Of a stretch of 64,000 nt of DNA, positions 50,204-59,583 are shown in pieces. Under the pieces are notes generated by a model that searched no databases, had not been told where the DNA came from, and worked only from the letters and a program-made list of their open reading frames with translations. Numbering within the stretch: the first letter of the stretch is position 1; every line of letters starts with the position of its first letter. Made by a program: the position numbers and the translations under genes. This stretch comes from Symbiodinium natans (taxonomy: Eukaryota > Sar > Dinophyceae > Suessiales > Symbiodiniaceae), in the NCBI GenBank assembly GCA_905221605.1, contig CAJNDS010002853.1, positions 126,001 to 190,000 on the forward strand, in the 5' to 3' direction.

Positions 50204-53200
50204 AGGCCGCTCTCGACCGACAAAGGTTGAAGCTCGTGCGGTCAAGTGTGGCGCCGAGACATGCTGGCAGGAAGTCAGCGTGGACTGTGAGGGTCCGAAC
50301 CGAGAGGACAGGGAGGGGCATAGGTACTCACTTACGTACTTCGATTGCCTCAGTCATGCTGTCCTCCTCGAGCCGATGAGGTCTCTGACTCATGCTGAAG
50401 TCAGGAGGGCGTTCGTTCGCTGCGTGCTTCGCAGCAGGACGATCCCGAGCCTCATCAGGTCGGATAGAGGGCCAGAGTTCAAGAATGCGCTCATGGCAGA
50501 ACTCAGCGCGATGCTTGGGACCGAGTGGCGGTTTAGCGCGCCCCTGAGGCCTTGTGAGTTGGGCGCAAACGAGCGAGTCCACCAAGAAGTTCAAAAGGTG
50601 CTGGGGGCGGTCGTCAGGCAAGTCGGCGCCTCCCTTTCCGAAGCTTGGTCGGATTGGCTCGTGGTGGCGGAGTACGTCATAGACAACACTCCGGGACCCC
50701 ACGGGTATACCCCGAGGGACCTAGAGCGGAGCTGGTCGCTCGCTCTACCACTTGAAAAGGACGTCCTGCGAGACGCCTTGCAGTTTGAACCCATCTCTGA
50801 TTGGGCTCGGAGCCAGTTCAAACAGTTCTCGGATCTAGCTGCTGCGGTCCGAGAGCACTGGACGCGGTCTTCAGAAGCGCGGGCGAAACTTGCAAACCGT
50901 CATAGGCGCACTGTGGACCTTAAACCAGGCGACCGAGTGGTCTGGAACGCTCCGAGGGCCCGCTCAGAGGGGGCGGGGCGTGTGCCTTGGAAACCGGGTC
51001 TGACCGGCCCCTGGCGCGTGTTGGAAGTCAAGGGCCACAGGCTCACCTTGGAGCCTGTGTCGATGGAGTCGGGGGGTACTTCTTCCGCCCGGCGCGGCCC
51101 GATGGAGGCGCACGCAGAAGACTGCATTCTTGTTCCTGCGGATGCAGACGGCGCGGAATCCCGCGAGCCGGTCGTCTTTGAAGACGATGAAACCGGCGGG
51201 GACGACTTGTCTCGCCCCAGCTTAGGGCAGCAGGTTCAAGGCGACGCCAAGCAGGTGGAGTTCACGCTGACCAGGCGCGGGAGGGACTTCGTCCTCCGCC
51301 TTGGTGACCGCATTGCCTATCGGGGTGTAGGTGGAGGCCCGAAGGTGTGCAGGTTAGGACGGGTCACGCAGGTGGATGCGGCCCGTGCGCAGGTCGGCGT
51401 CCATCGCTATCTCCCCGACGCCAGCGGGGTTCGCGTCAAATGGCGGCTTGCATATATCGCCGAGGACGGAGCGCTCACGCTTTCAGAAGGGACCCGTCCG
51501 GCCCATGAAGCGGTTTCTGTGAAGGAAATCATTTCCAAAATCGACCTAAACCGCGACGGCGTGCTTGCTGCAGCCTCGGCCAGAAAGTTGGACAAGGGGG
51601 CGTATTCGTTGCAGGACAGGACTCTCGAGCGAGCGTCTCGTGCCGGCACGAGTGTGCTCTCGATCCAAGAGGCCCTCGCGGACCTCCTGGTCGCGGAACC
51701 CCGCGTGTTGCAGCCTAGGGCTTCCCCAGAGTCGGGTGCTGTCGAAAGTTGGTTCCGGCAGTATTTCCTTGGTGGGGTTGCCGATGTCTTAGAGGTTGCT
51801 TGGGGTGACGCGGTCGTTTCCGACGCGGCTAGGAGGCACGGGTACAGGGTTGTTCCCGCTTTTGTGCAAGGCAAGCAGGCCTACGGGATCACCTGGAACC
51901 TGGCCGCAGAAGAGCACTTGGAGGCCATTAGCGGCGCTGTTCTGCGCACAGAGCCGAAGGTGCTCGTAATTGGGCTTGAGGGCAAGAATGTGCCCCGGGC
52001 TTTCCTCCAGCTAGTCGTCCGGTGTGCGCAGGAACGCACACGCGCGGGCGCCCACGTCGCGCTGCGTTTGCAGGCGCAAAAAGGCGAGTGGGAACCTTGG
52101 CGGCTAGAGGAGTGGGGCGCCTTGTTTGGGACGCTCGCAGAGCCACGCTGGCCTTGGGCTTTCGTGCGGGCTGACATGTGCCAGTTCGCGCGGGCCAGTG
52201 GCCGCGGCAACCTCGTTGAGAGCGGGGCCCTGTGGCTCGCCGATTTCAGTTTAGAATCGGTAGGTTTGAGGTGTAGTAGGCCGGATGCGCTAGGCGCAGT
52301 GCAGCACAAGCACGTTGAGCGCGCGCAATCCGACTACAACCTCATAGGGGCGGCTTTCTGCGCCTCGCTCCAGGACCTTGGTCTGAGGGGCGCAGAAGAG
52401 CTGTGCACCGCTGCAGTTGAAAGCTTTCCAGCGACTGCGGGTGCAGATAGCGCCGCGGCTGCGCCACAGCCCTCTCCAGTCGTTCCCCTCCCGGACGTGC
52501 GGTCGGGCGAGGACCTCACGCCAGCAGAGCGTGCGGAGCTGGATAAGGAGGTGGATAAGTATGCCGCGGAGAAGGAAGCGTTTTGGCGGACCAAGGCGGA
52601 CGCCAAGGACTGGGATTCCGTCCGGGCTGACCTTGAGGTCTATGCTCTTGCGGGCGAGAAGGTCGCGGAGGATCCTAGGCGCACCGAGGCCTATAGAGAC
52701 CTCGTATGGTCGGGTTTGAAGATCGAGCCTGGACCAACCAGACCCGGGCTGACCGATGCTGATATCGCAGCCGTCAGGGAGGTCATACGGCGAAAGGCCG
52801 CTGGGTTCTGGGTGGAAGACACCACCAGGACCACGGTCAGGAAGTTCGCCCATGACTGCATCCCCACCGGGCCGCCGGTCTCGTCCCAGCCTCACAGTCT
52901 GAGGGGCGAGTCCGCGCAATGGGTCGACGACAAGCTTGAAGAGGAATGCAAGCGGGGTCAGTTGATCCGCGGCAGCTCGGCTTGGGGATCTGCGCCGTTT
53001 CCGACCAAGGAAATGCCCAGCTACAAGCGGCATAGGAAGCGACGCTTGGTGGTTGACTACCGCCGTGTGAACGCCCGAATTAAGCGCTCCACGTACTATT
53101 GTCGGCGGGGCAGTGATGTGCTCGCCGCCGCAGTAGGTTCGGTTTGGTATACCTTCGTGGATGCGGTTAGTGGGTTTAATCAGATTAGGAACACCAAGCG

Positions 53201-56200
53201 AGCTCGCGAGGTGTTGGCCATTGTGGCAAGGTCAGGGAAATATCTCCCTGTCGGCCTTACCTTTGGCCCGATTAACGGCCCTGATGATTTCAACTTTGTG
53301 GTTGATAGGGCCTATGCCCCCGGCAGAGGTAGGCGCCTTAAGTATACTAAGGAGTGGATTGCCTACGTAGATGATCTTACTGTTAGGACGGGTAGGGTCA
53401 TTGATGGGCAGTTTTTCACTGATGCCCAAGCCGAGGGGGCGGTGCGCGAAGCGTGCGCCAAGGGGGCAGTCGCGGCTCCTCAGAGCGCGTCGTCTGCTCT
53501 TGAAGCCTTAGGCGTCCGCGGTGCGCACAACTCCAAGCGCGCGAACCATGACGCGGCGCGCTCGGACCAGAATCACCCCACGCGCGTTCTGATGCTCAGG
53601 ATGTTGGGGCTGTTCGGGTGTTTCTGTGTTCAGGGCGGGTGTTTTTGGGGCGGGCCGTTTCCCAGGTCGCCGGTCTGCGGGCAGAAGGATTTTTCGTCGT
53701 TCGTCGCGTGCAGCTTCGTTCGTTTGTCTCGCAGCCAGTGTTTAGGAAGCAGGCCTAGAGGTTCGGTCCAAGGTCGAAGCAGAAGCCGTAGAAGCCTTAA
53801 AGCCCAGACCTTAAGGAAACTCCCCAAACCCCCGCCGCAGCGGTTCAAGTGTGTTGTAGAGCCTAGGGTAGGTAGTCCCTCCCCGCGTTCGTGCCTGTGC
53901 ACTGCGCCCCGCTGCGGGTCGCGACCAGACCGCGCGGGAGCGACCGATCGGTCGCCCGGACCTTCGTGGTCAACCACAAGGCCCCGCTGCGGGCCGTGCC
54001 CTGGCCGCGCGGGAGCGGCTACCTACCACTACTGCACACCGGCCCCTTGCAGCGGGCCGTGTCCTGGCCGCTCAAGGGCGCGTCAGGTTTCCCTCGCCCA
54101 TCGGAGGTCCTGCAAAGCCGCGGGCCTCAGTGCCGCGATGGGTGGAGGAGGGTCGAAGGGCAGGGGCAAGAGCAAGAGCCCAGGCCCTAAGGGCCGGAAG
54201 GGCCCGCCCACGATAGACGACGTGCAGCGCCTGCTAGTCCGATGCATGCGGCACGGCGAGGGTGGCTGCAGAGGCCGGTTCGGTCCGGGCGGCCTCTACC
54301 CGGTTGATGAGTTGATCGAACAACTCGAGATCACCATCAACCAGTACAACCAGGCGGTCGCGCACGACGCCAGCCAGCGGAAACCGAGGTTGGACACCTC
54401 GCACGCTGGTTTCCTTCGTGCCTTCCAAGGCCACTCTGCCGATTGTGGCCATCCGATGGGGTTCATGATGGAGGGCCTAAGTGAGACGGCCATCGACGAC
54501 CTCATCCGTCAATATGGCCCGGCCATGTGGCACGGCACGGACTTGCATGTCGTGCCAAGCCTGTTGCAGAACGGCCTGATCCCCGGCGGCGGGCCGGGAG
54601 GCCGCCTCGGGGTGCACTACGTCCTAGGACACTGCCCCACGCAGTGGGAGGACGGAAGGCGCGGGTTCCGCCGCGGATCGACTTGCATAGTCGAGGTCCG
54701 ACTGGCGGTCCTGCGGGACGCCGGAGTGCCCATCTATGCAGGAGCGGATGGGGTGGCCCTCACTGGCCAGATTAGGGCCACCGGCATTTCCCGCATCTGG
54801 GCACTCCCCAGGGGCTCGCCTGTCTACTCAGACTTGATAGCTGAGTTGGAAGTGGATAGGTTGGTCCTGCGTGTCGACCTAAAGAGTTTAGGCGACTCCA
54901 GTGCGGGCCCCAACCCGCCGTTGGGGCGAGGACCGAAACTGGGCACGGTCCAAGCGTCCCAAGCTGCTGCGGCCAGCAGCGGCGCGGCGAGCTCCTCGAC
55001 GGTTGTGCTGGCCCCTGCGGGTCGTGTCATGGCCGCGGGGGCCGCCCAACCTGTTACCCCTCCTAAGGCCGCGCCTAAGGCCAAAGGGCGTCCCTTAGGG
55101 ACCCCTAGGACTTCGATCGTGCCAGCGAAGCCCAAGGTGTACCCTAGACGTAACGTCCCGGGCCCCAATGTCCTCGAGCCCGAGGACTCGCTCGAGGAAG
55201 AGGCAGCCCAAGCAGCTGAAGGTGTCGAGGAAGATAGTTCCAGCTCGGATCTTCCCGACACGCGGGCGCCTCCAGCCGCGGTCAGAGTGAAGGAGGACGA
55301 GGAGCCCGCTAGTGGGGCCCAGGGCGAGAGCACAGAGGAAGGAGTCCTCGTGCTCGGCCAGTCTGTGGTCACCAGCGCGAAGGAATACCTCGCGCGGTCT
55401 GAAGCTCTTCTTAGAGCGCAGAAGCTCCAGTCGAGAATACTGGAGGTTGCGGGAACTGCGATGGTGAAGCTGGAGAAGATCACCAAGCGTGAAGAGTCCC
55501 TCAAAACGCTGCGCCGGGAGGGAGAGAGTCGGGCGGCCGGGGAAGGCGCCGACGGGGAAGAGGTGTCTGACGATGGTCAGGACGCCCCCGGGGCTGCGGG
55601 GCCGAGCAGTTCCGCCAGGCCTTCGGGAGGCGGGACCGCCCAGTCCGCCTCAGCCTCAGAGGAGCCTCGCCCCAACGCTGACGGCCACTACGGATGTTCG
55701 GCTCCGATATACGGGCTAGCTTTTGAGTCGCTGGTGCAGTACCACTTGCATCAGGCGGCCTGCCATGGCGCCTCTCTTCCGCCCAACCTGGGGATCAGCC
55801 CCTCCGCACCTCTTGACCCTTTTCGTCAGGACTGGCGGGGACGGCTGTTCCGCCGAGGAAAGGACGGTGGGTATGGGGAGGTGCCCATGCTCCGAGTGAT
55901 TAGGTACCACAAAGCCAACGGGTACGATCACTCGAGAGTCCCGCTCCTGAGGCGAGGGGACCGAATCCAGCTTGAGGATGGATCGCACCACATCTATGGT
56001 GGTAGCCATCCGCCGGGGTGGCTTCGCGACGACCCCGAGCTGGACCCCCCTGGTGCTCCAGAGGGAAGCGATGGAGGGTCCACGCCCAAGAGCGAGCCCA
56101 CGGAGGAGGCCGTGCCCGAGCCTCCGCGGAAGGCCGCTCCGCGCGGGCGGGCCCTCGAGCCGCCGAAGGGCGACGTCCAGCGACGCCTGGCCGAGCGTCG

Positions 56201-58892
56201 CTCCAAGCGAGATTACTCGCCGGACCTGGTGACGCCTCTTGACGATCTCCATGCCAAGGAGATCGACTCCTTCTTCGCGGGCGACCCAGCCGCGGATAGC
56301 CTTGACGTCATTTTGATGCGCGCCGAGGTTCGCACTGAGTCCCACCTCAAGGTTGGCCGGGAGGAGGAAGAGCCCCTGGTCAAGGAGGAACAGGAGGAGG
56401 AGGCTGAGGTCGTCAAGGACGAAGAGGTCTCGGTTGAGATGGAGGCTGCCACCGCGGATGAGGCGGACGAGGTCGCCCTCCCAGCCAACCGAGCCTACGT
56501 CGAAGGCCGCTTTTACCCCTACGGCAGCTGGCGGTGCTTCTTCTGCGAAGCCATTAACCCGGTTACCGAGGACCAGTGCCTCACCACGCACGCGGGCGGC
56601 CCGAATGCGGGCGCCCCGTGCGACGGCCGATGGATCAATGGGATCGACATCGGGTGGTGGGAGGTGGATCCCCAAACCGCGCCGGAGCAATGGCGGCGGA
56701 GGTTTTCTGCCGAAGAGCTTGAAGACCAACAAGCGCGGGCAGATGCCGCGAGGCTCCTCAGCGATGAGGAACTCGCTGAAGCCCTCCAGGCGGCCGAAGA
56801 GGCGCAGGCGGCCGAGCGCGCCAAGAAGCGGGAACGGCGCCAGGCGGAGAAGGCGGAGCGCGATGATCACATCAGCGAAGCGCTCCGCATAGCAGGGTGG
56901 CAGTGCCCTAACTGCTATGAATGGAACCTTTCATTCAGGCAGCTGTGCTTTAGGTGCAGCACACCCCTCCGCTTGGCAGAGGTCGTGTCCCGCGGGATCC
57001 CGGATCCGCGGCGCGGCGAACAGAGGGACTCGGGCTCCGAGAGCAGCCAGGATGAGCTGGAGTACGAGATCCTTCTGGCCAATCGCGCGATGGATCAGGA
57101 AACGATCCAGCCTCTTCTTAGAAGCAAACACAAGAAGAGGGGCGGCAAGAGACGTCGCGAGGAGGCGACGCACGGCAAGGGCCGCGACCCTTGGGGTGCT
57201 TGGGCAGACGCCCGTGGCAAGGGCCAGGGCAAGCCGAAGGGCAGAGGCAAGTCCGATGCCAAGGGCAAGCCCAAGGGGAGGGGCAAGTACGCCTGGGGCG
57301 CTTTCGCCGCGGGCATTGTTGCCGCGCTCCAACCCCGCCCAAGCACAAGCTGGGTCCCAGCTTTCCCGTGCGGGTCGGCCCGGCCGCCGCCGAGTGTTCC
57401 GCTTCCGCCGCGGACCCCCTTTTTCCTGGGTCGCGGGCTCCTCAATCGGTTGATGCACGCCCTCAACGGGAACATCAACGGCTGGTGGGGCCTGGCGGCT
57501 GCAGCGTCGGCGCCGATTGCCTTGCAGTTGCACCGCGGGGTTGTGCATGTTGTCGAAGACTCCATGCACGCGGTTGCAACGGTTTCGGCCGACGTTGTTG
57601 AGGAAATCGGCCATGGGGCCAGGCGGACCGTGTGGGTCGCCGGAACAGCCATCACTCTGGTAGTAGTGATCTTGTGCGGTGCTGTTCTGTGGTACGTGAG
57701 TCGTGCCGTGGCCAATCGCATTGCGCATTTGCGACATGGCAACACCGCGGCCCCTGAGGCGCGGCTGTCTCAGCTCCTTGGCTCCGAAGCGACGTTTGAG
57801 GTCGCGAGCACCAAGAAAGGGGTGACCCATAAGGTTTGGGTGCATCTCAAGGAGGAGACAGCTGCCTGTGGCTGTCGTGCTTACCTGGCAGAAGGACGCT
57901 GCGGGCATTGCGATGCCGCAATGGACACCGCTCGTTCCTTAGGGTTTTTGCACGCGGCCCAGCGAGGCGCGGGTCCTGCGCTCACAGACTCCATTCGGAG
58001 TACCGCCTCCGATGCCCTAGCTAAGGGTAAGGTGGTGTTGGGTTTGGGGAACAGTGAAGGGTGTTTCTCCCAACTCGCGGCCAAGAGCCGCGGGCTCTCC
58101 TGCTTTCAGGGGCTCGCGGGTCGTGACCTGGCCGCGGCCCCAGCAAATGGAGCGAGCGCAGCCCACGCACAGTCCGGCTCCGTGCAACGTGCCGCCACTG
58201 CCACTGTGGCGTGCACGCCAGGCCGGAGGAACAAGGGCCCAGCCCCCGCTAGGAGTTCTCCAGTCAAAGAAGCGGAATTCCTTGCGGGCGGGCCATACAT
58301 TCAGGCCGCCCAAACGCTGCTTGGGTCTGGAGCAGCAGAGGATGTGATCTACATCCGGGCTTACAGCTTAGATTGCCCATCCTGCATCGAGGCAATCGAA
58401 GCGTCGCTTGGCAAGGGCGCAAGCGTTCGGATTGTCGCCGACATGGGACAATGCCACCGCACCAAGCTCCAGTGGCAAGCGTTGAAACGCTTGGCGGCCG
58501 CAGGTGCCGAGGTGAAGGTGGGTTGCGGCACATCCTTGCGCGACGCCTATGCTCGCGACGGCCGCGGGGCTAAGGTAGGCACCGGGATTCAAGGGCTGCA
58601 CCATGCCAAGGCCCTTTGCCTACTGCGGCCTAACGGCGCGGTGGTGCTGATTGGGAGCCTCAATTTTACCACAAGCAGCAAAGCCAATGCGGAGGCAGGG
58701 CTTAAGCTTGAGGTCCCCAAGACGCACCCTGTCGCGCAGTCCTACGTCGAGGATTTCCAGAGGGTGTCGGCTGAGGCATTCTCCCTCGATGAGGCGGTTG
58801 CAAAGCGCCCTCAGTTGGAGCGAGCCAGTAGCTCCAACGTTGCTGGCAACGCCACTCGTGCCCCCAACACTGCTCCTCAGGGTATCGAGTAG
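50091..58892 (+). CDS. Giant element integrase-RT-accessory polyprotein
   Basis: 2,933 codons, entered by a +1 frame change near 50.10 kb; the listed GTG is only the first start-like codon. Integrase: CLAC (33-37), then D in SVDCEGP (64), D in RSDRGPEFKN (124) and E in ANERVHQ (160). Beta-rich domain 393-476. Methyltransferase-like fold 550-733. RT: VVDYRRVNARIK (about 985), FVDAVSGFNQI (1020), AYVDDLT (1091). Arg/Pro linker to 1349. Tpt1-like domain from a possible internal ATG at 54138 (residue 1350). CFFC zinc site (about 2148) and RanBP2-type finger WQCPNC...CFRC (2268-2290). Membrane segment (2512-2540). SWIM site CGC...CGH (2593-2606). PLD-like domain with HHAKALCLL...GSLNF (2836-2860). 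It is probably processed by the element protease or made in part from an internal start. Confidence 0.85.
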   Translation: MESLGAEVTVKLLERAVWWPDLEKDVRTWVAKCLACIKGRSRPTKVEARAVKCGAETCWQEVSVDCEGPNREDREGHRYSLTYFDCLSHAVLLEPMRSLTHAEVRRAFVRCVLRSRTIPSLIRSDRGPEFKNALMAELSAMLGTEWRFSAPLRPCELGANERVHQEVQKVLGAVVRQVGASLSEAWSDWLVVAEYVIDNTPGPHGYTPRDLERSWSLALPLEKDVLRDALQFEPISDWARSQFKQFSDLAAAVREHWTRSSEARAKLANRHRRTVDLKPGDRVVWNAPRARSEGAGRVPWKPGLTGPWRVLEVKGHRLTLEPVSMESGGTSSARRGPMEAHAEDCILVPADADGAESREPVVFEDDETGGDDLSRPSLGQQVQGDAKQVEFTLTRRGRDFVLRLGDRIAYRGVGGGPKVCRLGRVTQVDAARAQVGVHRYLPDASGVRVKWRLAYIAEDGALTLSEGTRPAHEAVSVKEIISKIDLNRDGVLAAASARKLDKGAYSLQDRTLERASRAGTSVLSIQEALADLLVAEPRVLQPRASPESGAVESWFRQYFLGGVADVLEVAWGDAVVSDAARRHGYRVVPAFVQGKQAYGITWNLAAEEHLEAISGAVLRTEPKVLVIGLEGKNVPRAFLQLVVRCAQERTRAGAHVALRLQAQKGEWEPWRLEEWGALFGTLAEPRWPWAFVRADMCQFARASGRGNLVESGALWLADFSLESVGLRCSRPDALGAVQHKHVERAQSDYNLIGAAFCASLQDLGLRGAEELCTAAVESFPATAGADSAAAAPQPSPVVPLPDVRSGEDLTPAERAELDKEVDKYAAEKEAFWRTKADAKDWDSVRADLEVYALAGEKVAEDPRRTEAYRDLVWSGLKIEPGPTRPGLTDADIAAVREVIRRKAAGFWVEDTTRTTVRKFAHDCIPTGPPVSSQPHSLRGESAQWVDDKLEEECKRGQLIRGSSAWGSAPFPTKEMPSYKRHRKRRLVVDYRRVNARIKRSTYYCRRGSDVLAAAVGSVWYTFVDAVSGFNQIRNTKRAREVLAIVARSGKYLPVGLTFGPINGPDDFNFVVDRAYAPGRGRRLKYTKEWIAYVDDLTVRTGRVIDGQFFTDAQAEGAVREACAKGAVAAPQSASSALEALGVRGAHNSKRANHDAARSDQNHPTRVLMLRMLGLFGCFCVQGGCFWGGPFPRSPVCGQKDFSSFVACSFVRLSRSQCLGSRPRGSVQGRSRSRRSLKAQTLRKLPKPPPQRFKCVVEPRVGSPSPRSCLCTAPRCGSRPDRAGATDRSPGPSWSTTRPRCGPCPGRAGAATYHYCTPAPCSGPCPGRSRARQVSLAHRRSCKAAGLSAAMGGGGSKGRGKSKSPGPKGRKGPPTIDDVQRLLVRCMRHGEGGCRGRFGPGGLYPVDELIEQLEITINQYNQAVAHDASQRKPRLDTSHAGFLRAFQGHSADCGHPMGFMMEGLSETAIDDLIRQYGPAMWHGTDLHVVPSLLQNGLIPGGGPGGRLGVHYVLGHCPTQWEDGRRGFRRGSTCIVEVRLAVLRDAGVPIYAGADGVALTGQIRATGISRIWALPRGSPVYSDLIAELEVDRLVLRVDLKSLGDSSAGPNPPLGRGPKLGTVQASQAAAASSGAASSSTVVLAPAGRVMAAGAAQPVTPPKAAPKAKGRPLGTPRTSIVPAKPKVYPRRNVPGPNVLEPEDSLEEEAAQAAEGVEEDSSSSDLPDTRAPPAAVRVKEDEEPASGAQGESTEEGVLVLGQSVVTSAKEYLARSEALLRAQKLQSRILEVAGTAMVKLEKITKREESLKTLRREGESRAAGEGADGEEVSDDGQDAPGAAGPSSSARPSGGGTAQSASASEEPRPNADGHYGCSAPIYGLAFESLVQYHLHQAACHGASLPPNLGISPSAPLDPFRQDWRGRLFRRGKDGGYGEVPMLRVIRYHKANGYDHSRVPLLRRGDRIQLEDGSHHIYGGSHPPGWLRDDPELDPPGAPEGSDGGSTPKSEPTEEAVPEPPRKAAPRGRALEPPKGDVQRRLAERRSKRDYSPDLVTPLDDLHAKEIDSFFAGDPAADSLDVILMRAEVRTESHLKVGREEEEPLVKEEQEEEAEVVKDEEVSVEMEAATADEADEVALPANRAYVEGRFYPYGSWRCFFCEAINPVTEDQCLTTHAGGPNAGAPCDGRWINGIDIGWWEVDPQTAPEQWRRRFSAEELEDQQARADAARLLSDEELAEALQAAEEAQAAERAKKRERRQAEKAERDDHISEALRIAGWQCPNCYEWNLSFRQLCFRCSTPLRLAEVVSRGIPDPRRGEQRDSGSESSQDELEYEILLANRAMDQETIQPLLRSKHKKRGGKRRREEATHGKGRDPWGAWADARGKGQGKPKGRGKSDAKGKPKGRGKYAWGAFAAGIVAALQPRPSTSWVPAFPCGSARPPPSVPLPPRTPFFLGRGLLNRLMHALNGNINGWWGLAAAASAPIALQLHRGVVHVVEDSMHAVATVSADVVEEIGHGARRTVWVAGTAITLVVVILCGAVLWYVSRAVANRIAHLRHGNTAAPEARLSQLLGSEATFEVASTKKGVTHKVWVHLKEETAACGCRAYLAEGRCGHCDAAMDTARSLGFLHAAQRGAGPALTDSIRSTASDALAKGKVVLGLGNSEGCFSQLAAKSRGLSCFQGLAGRDLAAAPANGASAAHAQSGSVQRAATATVACTPGRRNKGPAPARSSPVKEAEFLAGGPYIQAAQTLLGSGAAEDVIYIRAYSLDCPSCIEAIEASLGKGASVRIVADMGQCHRTKLQWQALKRLAAAGAEVKVGCGTSLRDAYARDGRGAKVGTGIQGLHHAKALCLLRPNGAVVLIGSLNFTTSSKANAEAGLKLEVPKTHPVAQSYVEDFQRVSAEAFSLDEAVAKRPQLERASSSNVAGNATRAPNTAPQGIE
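51740..52290 (+). other. Degenerate methyltransferase-like domain after integrase
   Basis: The pattern VLEVAWGDAVVSDAARRHGYRVVP, PKVLVIGLEG, GAHVALRLQ and WAFVRADMCQFA follows the strand-loop order of a C5-methyltransferase-like Rossmann fold. The motif I glycines and the PC catalytic string are missing. It is likely inactive if the call is right. Confidence 0.4.
52740..53480 (+). other. RT fingers and palm, downstream of integrase
   Basis: Residues about 885-1130: a conserved Gypsy-type entry (EEECKRGQLIRGSSAWGSAPF), RRLVVDYRRVN, YTFVDAVSGFNQI, LPVGLTFGPINGPDDFN and the catalytic AYVDD. No thumb or RNase H follows; after about 53500 the sequence turns into Arg/Pro-rich low complexity. Confidence 0.8.
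54138..54840 (+). other. Tpt1/KptA-like RNA 2'-phosphotransferase domain
   Basis: Starts at ATG 54138 with a basic Gly/Lys leader. Family landmarks in order: LLVRCMRHG with the Arg-His pair; GLYPVDELIEQL (as in GW-P-DELL); FLRAFQGHS; MWHGTD; LLQNGLIPGG; GRLGVHYVLGH; FRRGSTCIVEV; GVPIYAGADGVALTG. The residues known to be essential in yeast Tpt1 (an Arg-His pair and two further Arg, from memory) have apparent counterparts. Tpt1 enzymes use NAD to remove an internal RNA 2'-phosphate, and some members ADP-ribosylate nucleic-acid 5'-phosphates. Confidence 0.75.
57855..57915 (+). other. SWIM-type zinc site
   Basis: ACGCRAYLAEGRCGHC fits C-x-C-x8-C-x-H. It lies about 50 residues after the membrane segment. 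SWIM sites bind nucleic acid or protein; here the partner is unknown. Confidence 0.6.
58260..58790 (+). other. Phospholipase-D-like nuclease domain
   Basis: DVIYIRAYSLDCPSCIEAIE and ASVRIVADMG form the N-terminal half seen in single-HKD PLD nucleases. HHAKALCLL then GSLNFT is the HxK...GSxNF catalytic half. The Asp of the HKD motif is not in its usual place. Single-HKD members dimerise and cut nucleic acid or lipid. Confidence 0.7.
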
Positions 58893-59583
58893 GCTGCGGC
58901 CAGTTGGCGCGGCGTGGTATGTATCCACGCATTATCAGAGCAGGCGTCGCAGCACGGCACGTTGCTTCGCCAACCTTTTGCACTTTCTTTTGCGTGACTG
59001 CGGGCAAAAAGCCGCGGCAGGTTGGAAGCCTGCCCATTTTGCATTCCCCGCACTTTTCTTCTCTGCCCTGCCTGTGGCCCCTCTTGTCGAGGGTGCTCTT
59101 TTGCAGGTGCTGCGGACCGTGTCCTGGTCGCGGCAGTGCGCTCGCCGAAGCGCGTGCGAGTTGCACTGGCTGCGGCACAAGCAATGTGCGCGGCGCTCGC
59201 TGAGTCCGGTAGCCCGTAGGGTAGTTCTGGATAGGTGAGTAGCCGTAGCCGTAGCTTAGGGCCGGTAGTGTGTACAGTGTACCATTTGTACCATAGCTTT
59301 GCACTAGCAGCACAAAGACCTGCCCAGTACTCTGGAGCCTCGCCTGCCTGCACAAAGGTGAGCGCTCGCGACTTGGGGTGGTTTAGGGTCGTAGAGGGCT
59401 GCTGTCGTCGTGCGTCCGTTTGGTAGTGCGGGCTGCCGCCCAAGCCGCATGCCAATGCTCATGATGTGCGGGCTCTACCAGGGTCGCACGCGACACCCTC
59501 GCCCTACCCCATTTGCCGCGTTGCTGAAGTGCTTGACGCACTATGAGCTCTTGGTGAGCCGGAAGCCTCGGCTGAGGGGCGAA
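58893..59583 (+). other. Giant element 3' non-coding region and purine tract
   Basis: About 690 bp with no supported ORF, ending GAGGGGCGAA (59574-59583) before the 3' LTR. A diverged relative occupies about 60730-61297. Confidence 0.65.

Larger units (their letters stand above)
42925..59133 (+). repeat. Dispersed 22-nt motif with core CCGTGNCCTGG
   Basis: Eight copies inside the giant element start at 42925, 43991, 53914, 53989, 54052, 55017, 58116 and 59112, and one is in the related remnant at 60853. The ends are GCGGN and NCGCGG and partly pair to form an imperfect hairpin. Copies occur in leader, coding (different frames) and 3' non-coding DNA. Confidence 0.6.

Noticed and set aside
57820-57915. 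Relation of the SWIM segment to the Copia terminal GRCYH module
   Set aside because: Spacing and residues differ (C-x-C...C-x-H against C-x-H...C...C-x2-C); treated as separate modules.
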